The translations under genes and the position numbers were made by a program. Source: Winogradskyella jejuensis (GTDB lineage Bacteria > Bacteroidota > Bacteroidia > Flavobacteriales > Flavobacteriaceae). From it: a stretch of DNA of 64,000 bases. The DNA is taken from assembly GCF_900129745.1 (NCBI RefSeq), contig NZ_FQWS01000002.1:62001-126000 (forward strand), read 5' to 3'. The notes under the pieces are model-generated. The model had not been told where the DNA came from, did not search any database, and worked only from the letters and a program-made list of their open reading frames with translations. The stretch's first letter is position 1; each line of letters opens with the position of its first letter. Shown here in pieces: positions 63,613 through 64,000 of the stretch.

Positions 63613-64000
63613 TTGAGAAATATACAAAATTTTAATATCGTTTCTACCTTTCTATGCTTATGGCTAGCGGTCTATTTAACTACTAGTTTAGAGCAATACT
63701 TGGCGTGTTTCTTTATTCTTACTGTAGGATTAATGCACGGGTCTAACGATATAAAAATTATTAAGCGTGTATACAATAACAGTAGTATTAGTTATTACAA
63801 AACGCTCATTTTATATATAATGGTAGTGTTATTTGGAGCGTTAATGTTTTTTTTAATACCCAAAATCGCACTCATTTTGTTTATTCTAGTTAGTGGATTT
63901 CATTTTGGAGAGCAACATTTTCATGAGGTAAGATTTCAATATAAATGGATTAAGAAGTCATTATATGTAAGTTATGGGTGTGCAATAATATTTCTATTGT
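63613..64000 (+). CDS. blh: Brp/Blh family beta-carotene 15,15'-dioxygenase, N-terminal part
   Basis: This is a partial membrane protein, cut by the window end (129 residues visible). Seen: GLMHGSNDIKII (the early histidine motif) and SGFHFGEQHFHE, both characteristic of Blh enzymes that cleave beta-carotene to two retinal molecules. The start is probably the TTG at 63613, because a stop lies just upstream and no ATG is available; ATT at 63610 is the alternative. Its place beside proteorhodopsin matches its role in making the chromophore. Confidence 0.9.
   Translation, partial: MRNIQNFNIVSTFLCLWLAVYLTTSLEQYLACFFILTVGLMHGSNDIKIIKRVYNNSSISYYKTLILYIMVVLFGALMFFLIPKIALILFILVSGFHFGEQHFHEVRFQYKWIKKSLYVSYGCAIIFLL

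Overview
The window comes from a marine-type member of the Bacteroidota, almost certainly family Flavobacteriaceae. The evidence is consistent: AT-rich DNA, almost no Shine-Dalgarno sequences, and promoters of the Bacteroidota type (TAnnTTTG -7 box, sometimes with TTTG about 19 bases upstream). A secreted protein carries a type IX secretion (T9SS) C-terminal domain. There are Bacteroidota-specific families (Mpl-type Mur ligase, CtlX, DUF1569, alpha-2-macroglobulin with a flavobacterial N-terminus), and a green-type proteorhodopsin lies next to a blh gene. No rRNA, tRNA, CRISPR array, insertion sequence or prophage was found.

Region 1 (1-24.8 kb) is mixed housekeeping and accessory DNA. It holds a partial alpha-2-macroglobulin gene, a TPR protein, and a four-gene TetR / ABC / HlyD / TolC export cassette whose ATPase has lost most catalytic motifs. 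Next come an XRE-type membrane-anchored regulator behind a three-fold TGACGT repeat, the Mpl ligase, a dienelactone-hydrolase-like protein, an orphan Imm53 immunity protein beside a dispersed inverted repeat, a large PLP enzyme and a compact secreted tail-collar protein. The region continues with a PaiB-like/DUF1569 pair, radC, a deacetylase-like protein, a YjjG-type HAD, rarA, a rhomboid protease, rlmB, a T9SS-exported arylsulfotransferase-like protein and a POTRA/Omp85-type outer-membrane protein.

Region 2 (24.9-42.5 kb) is a continuous ribosomal supercluster: rpsL-rpsG-fusA-rpsJ, then the S10, spc and alpha gene sets through secY, infA, rpmJ, rpsM, rpsK, rpsD, rpoA and rplQ, closed by a strong terminator. 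The genes are packed within 2-25 bases, apart from six larger spacers (rpsJ/rplC, rpsN/rpsH, rpmJ/rpsM, rpsK flanks, rpsD/rpoA, rpoA/rplQ). Several of these hold hairpins, a repeated leader or an internal promoter.

Region 3 (42.6-64 kb) is central metabolism and envelope biology. carA, eno and gltA are each separated by a hairpin terminator and are followed by an amidinotransferase-like gene. A reverse-strand cluster rsfS-ftsH-LUD-cdsA-psd-ACBP links protein quality control to phospholipid synthesis. Then come birA, pyrE, a NUDIX hydrolase, an M14 carboxypeptidase lipoprotein, ctlX, a TPR-histidine kinase, argS and a DinB/YfiT protein. The window ends with proteorhodopsin and a divergent, truncated blh gene, whose products would form a retinal-based light-driven proton pump and make its chromophore from beta-carotene.

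The points most worth a second look are the degenerate ABC exporter, the TGACGT triple repeat, the duplicated leader before rpsM and rpsK, the hairpin/promoter composite before rpsD, start codons lying only 3-4 bases after -7 boxes (mpl, rhomboid, pyrE), the palindrome over the eno transcription start, and the orphan Imm53 gene.
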